NCBI RefSeq assembly: GCF_000316665.1
Contig: NC_019678.1
Location: forward strand, 7,163,001 to 7,227,000
DNA: 64,000 nucleotides
Source: Rivularia sp. PCC 7116
Lineage (GTDB): Bacteria; Cyanobacteriota; Cyanobacteriia; Cyanobacteriales; Nostocaceae
Direction: 5' to 3'
Positions 62,346 through 64,000 of this stretch are shown here, piece by piece. The notes beneath the pieces are model-generated. The model did not search any database and was not told the origin of the DNA. It saw only the letters and a list, made by a program, of their open reading frames with translations. Each line of letters opens with the position of its first letter. Position 1 is the first letter of the stretch. The position numbers were made by a program, and so were the translations under genes.

Positions 62346-64000
62346 ATGATGTTTATTAAGCGCTTCCGCAATCGTCCCGTATCATTAATAACTATATTTA
62401 TATGTGTTTTATGTGTAACTTTAGTATATGGGTGTTTACCGAATTCAGAACCTGCTGCTAAAACTTCATCGCTGCTAACAGAGCCTTTTCTACAATTACC
62501 AAGAAAAAATTCAGTCCGAGTTGTTTGGTTTACTGAGTTTCCCGGAAATCAAAATACTGTTGCTTACGGTAAAAATCTTAACCAAACTGTTGCAGCTAAA
62601 ACTATTAAATTAAGCCATACTCGGGAAGATCAAAAATCCAGAGTCGGGGAACAAACTGAAGACAAACAAGTTTACCAAAAACCAGTTCAGCGCGATATTT
62701 GGCGACATGAAGCTGAAGTTACTGACTTAGAGCCTGGTGAAGAAGTTGATTATCAAGTCATTAGTAAACTTAAAAATGGTGGTGAAGCCAAAAGTCAAGT
62801 TTATAATCTTTCACCCGCACCTCAAGCTGGTAAACCATTAAAAATTCTTCTTACTTCCGATCATCAGCTTAAACCAATGACGGCTGCAAATCTACAGAAA
62901 GCCAAAGAAACAGTCGATGATATTGATGCAGTGTTTATGGCTGGCGACTTAATCAATATACCAGACCGCGCCAGTGAATGGTTTGATGATAATCGCGGCG
63001 GTGCATTTTTTCCGGCTTTGCAAGGTAGAGCTAATTATGAGATAGATAAAAACGGGGTAAAAACAACTTATACTGGTGGTGAAATACTTCAAGAGGCTCC
63101 TATTTTTACCGCTCTTGGCAATCATGAAGTCATGGGAAGAAGAGGTAAAAGTAATAATTTGAACGGCGAATATGGTGATGCAATCCCCCGCGCAGTTGCG
63201 AAGAATTTGTATGATGAATCATCTATAAGAGCCAATTCTTTTAATACCGGCACCTACGAAGAAATTTTTAGTTTACCTGAGAGTAAGTCGGGAGGAGAAA
63301 AGTATTATGCAACAACTTTTGGTGATGTACGCTTAGTAGTACTTTATGCCACAAATATCTGGCGAGTTCCCAGTTTAGAACCAAATGCTAAAGGTAAATA
63401 TCGGGAAAAAGAAGCAGATTTTGATAAACCGGAAGAATGGGGTTACGGACAGCATATTTTTGAACCAATTGATAAAGGTAGTGTTCAGTACAAGTGGTTG
63501 GTTGAAGAACTTAATAGCGCTGAATTTAAAGAAGCAAAATACAAAGTTGTTATGCTGCATCATCCAGTTCATTCCTTGGGTGATAATATTGTTCCGGCTT
63601 ATACCAATCCCGTACAAACAATTGAAAAGGATGATAGCGGAAAAATTATAAACATACGCTACGAATATCCTTTAGAAGAAGATTATTTGATTCGAGATAT
63701 TGTACCTTTATTAGAAGAGAATAACGTCCAACTAGTTTTTTACGGGCATTCTCATTTATGGAATCGTTTTCAAAATGAATCGGGAGTTCATTTTCTGGAA
63801 TCATCTAATGTTGGTAATAGTTACGGTGCTTATTTAGGTGAAAAGAAACGTAACGTACCCAAAGGATATCAAGAGCAATATATTGAAGTTGGAGATCCAA
63901 ATGGTTTAGAACCAATAATGCCATCAATTAAACCATTGATAGGGGAAGATGGTAAACCTTTACCCTATATTGCAAGTAAGGAAATTACCGCATTTAGTAT
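62346..64000 (+). CDS. Lipoprotein metallophosphoesterase, purple-acid-phosphatase-like (3' end outside window)
   Basis: 551 codons are visible from an ATG at 62346 (a second ATG follows directly), open to the right edge. The N-terminus is a lipoprotein signal (ITIFICVLCVTLVYGC), with Cys36 as the likely lipidated residue. A fibronectin-like domain follows (SVRVVWFTE; DLEPGEEVDYQVI) as in purple acid phosphatases. The phosphoesterase then has Asp172 (SDHQ), Asp201 (AGDLIN), Asn259-His260 (GNHE), LHHPVHS and His468-x-His470 (GHSH), a complete dinuclear metal site. It is likely anchored in the membrane or periplasm to release phosphate from organic esters; substrate unknown. The C-terminus is missing. 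Confidence 0.9.
   Translation, partial: MMFIKRFRNRPVSLITIFICVLCVTLVYGCLPNSEPAAKTSSLLTEPFLQLPRKNSVRVVWFTEFPGNQNTVAYGKNLNQTVAAKTIKLSHTREDQKSRVGEQTEDKQVYQKPVQRDIWRHEAEVTDLEPGEEVDYQVISKLKNGGEAKSQVYNLSPAPQAGKPLKILLTSDHQLKPMTAANLQKAKETVDDIDAVFMAGDLINIPDRASEWFDDNRGGAFFPALQGRANYEIDKNGVKTTYTGGEILQEAPIFTALGNHEVMGRRGKSNNLNGEYGDAIPRAVAKNLYDESSIRANSFNTGTYEEIFSLPESKSGGEKYYATTFGDVRLVVLYATNIWRVPSLEPNAKGKYREKEADFDKPEEWGYGQHIFEPIDKGSVQYKWLVEELNSAEFKEAKYKVVMLHHPVHSLGDNIVPAYTNPVQTIEKDDSGKIINIRYEYPLEEDYLIRDIVPLLEENNVQLVFYGHSHLWNRFQNESGVHFLESSNVGNSYGAYLGEKKRNVPKGYQEQYIEVGDPNGLEPIMPSIKPLIGEDGKPLPYIASKEITAFS

Noticed and set aside
63375-63651. Two frames on opposite strands near the right edge
   Set aside because: They lie inside the metallophosphoesterase gene, which has a complete set of active-site motifs in its own frame.
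1-64000. tRNA, rRNA or known riboswitch genes
   Set aside because: I looked for T-loop-like and rRNA-like sequences and found none that could be supported; a covariance-model scan would be decisive.

Overview
The window is a chromosomal segment of a filamentous, probably heterocyst-forming cyanobacterium (Nostocales; a Calothrix/Rivularia-like genome would fit). The signs are an AT-rich sequence with at least 16 copies of the HIP1 octamer GCGATCGC, the chlorophyll gene chlI, cyanobacteria-typical families (DUF1400 hydrolase, DUF2301, DUF3598, CHASE2 kinase, PaO-like Rieske oxygenase), a HepA-like polysaccharide exporter, and many heptameric short tandem repeats (STRRs) between genes. The species cannot be fixed from sequence reading alone.

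Layout. 1-6.7 kb: a leftward glycan cluster (GT4, HepA-like ABC exporter, GT4, GT10 fucosyltransferase-like, and a glycosyltransferase cut by the window edge). 7-14.2 kb: gloB, a spondin/CHRD/DUF4114 surface protein, dprA, and a complete IS605-type element with divergent tnpB and tnpA. 14.2-20.8 kb: DUF2301 membrane protein, PAS/GAF adenylate cyclase, an SDR, a small secreted protein and an AbrB-type membrane protein. 21-33 kb: a signalling block with an ethylene-receptor-like histidine kinase, a four-GAF histidine kinase and a CheB/CheR hybrid kinase, interrupted by a leftward Rieske oxygenase-GST pair. 33-40.5 kb: aldehyde dehydrogenase, DUF3598 protein, hisS, a candidate ATP-grasp peptide (graspetide-like) locus, a CHAT-domain remnant and an alpha-carbonic anhydrase. 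41-46 kb: an STAND ATPase and a second P-loop ATPase. 46-64 kb: chlI, a second aldehyde dehydrogenase followed by a lipocalin-like/DUF3598/RidA run, an epimerase-like SDR, a third related histidine kinase, a CHASE2 Ser/Thr kinase, a DMT transporter, a DUF1400 hydrolase, truB and a metallophosphoesterase cut by the right edge.

Most notable items. (a) A 96-residue peptide precursor at 38825-39115 beside an ATP-grasp ligase gene; its presumed core has two 13-residue [I/V]YT...C modules on either side of a proline-rich spacer, and a MITE-like element sits between the two genes. (b) A 37-bp element, 33/37 identical, lies 78-85 bp upstream of two otherwise unrelated genes (the Rieske oxygenase and the DUF3598 gene), in the same orientation to each. 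(c) The HepA-like exporter carries a C-terminal tandem of histidine-kinase-DHp-like hairpins that lack the phospho-accepting histidine. (d) A compact ethylene-receptor-like kinase retains every copper/ethylene residue I could check. (e) STRR-type repeats run into coding ends, so that three unrelated proteins all end in Ser-Glu-Gln-stop.

Limits: all family assignments come from motif recognition by eye, without database searches. Mobile-element ends, non-ATG starts and regulatory sites are the least certain calls.
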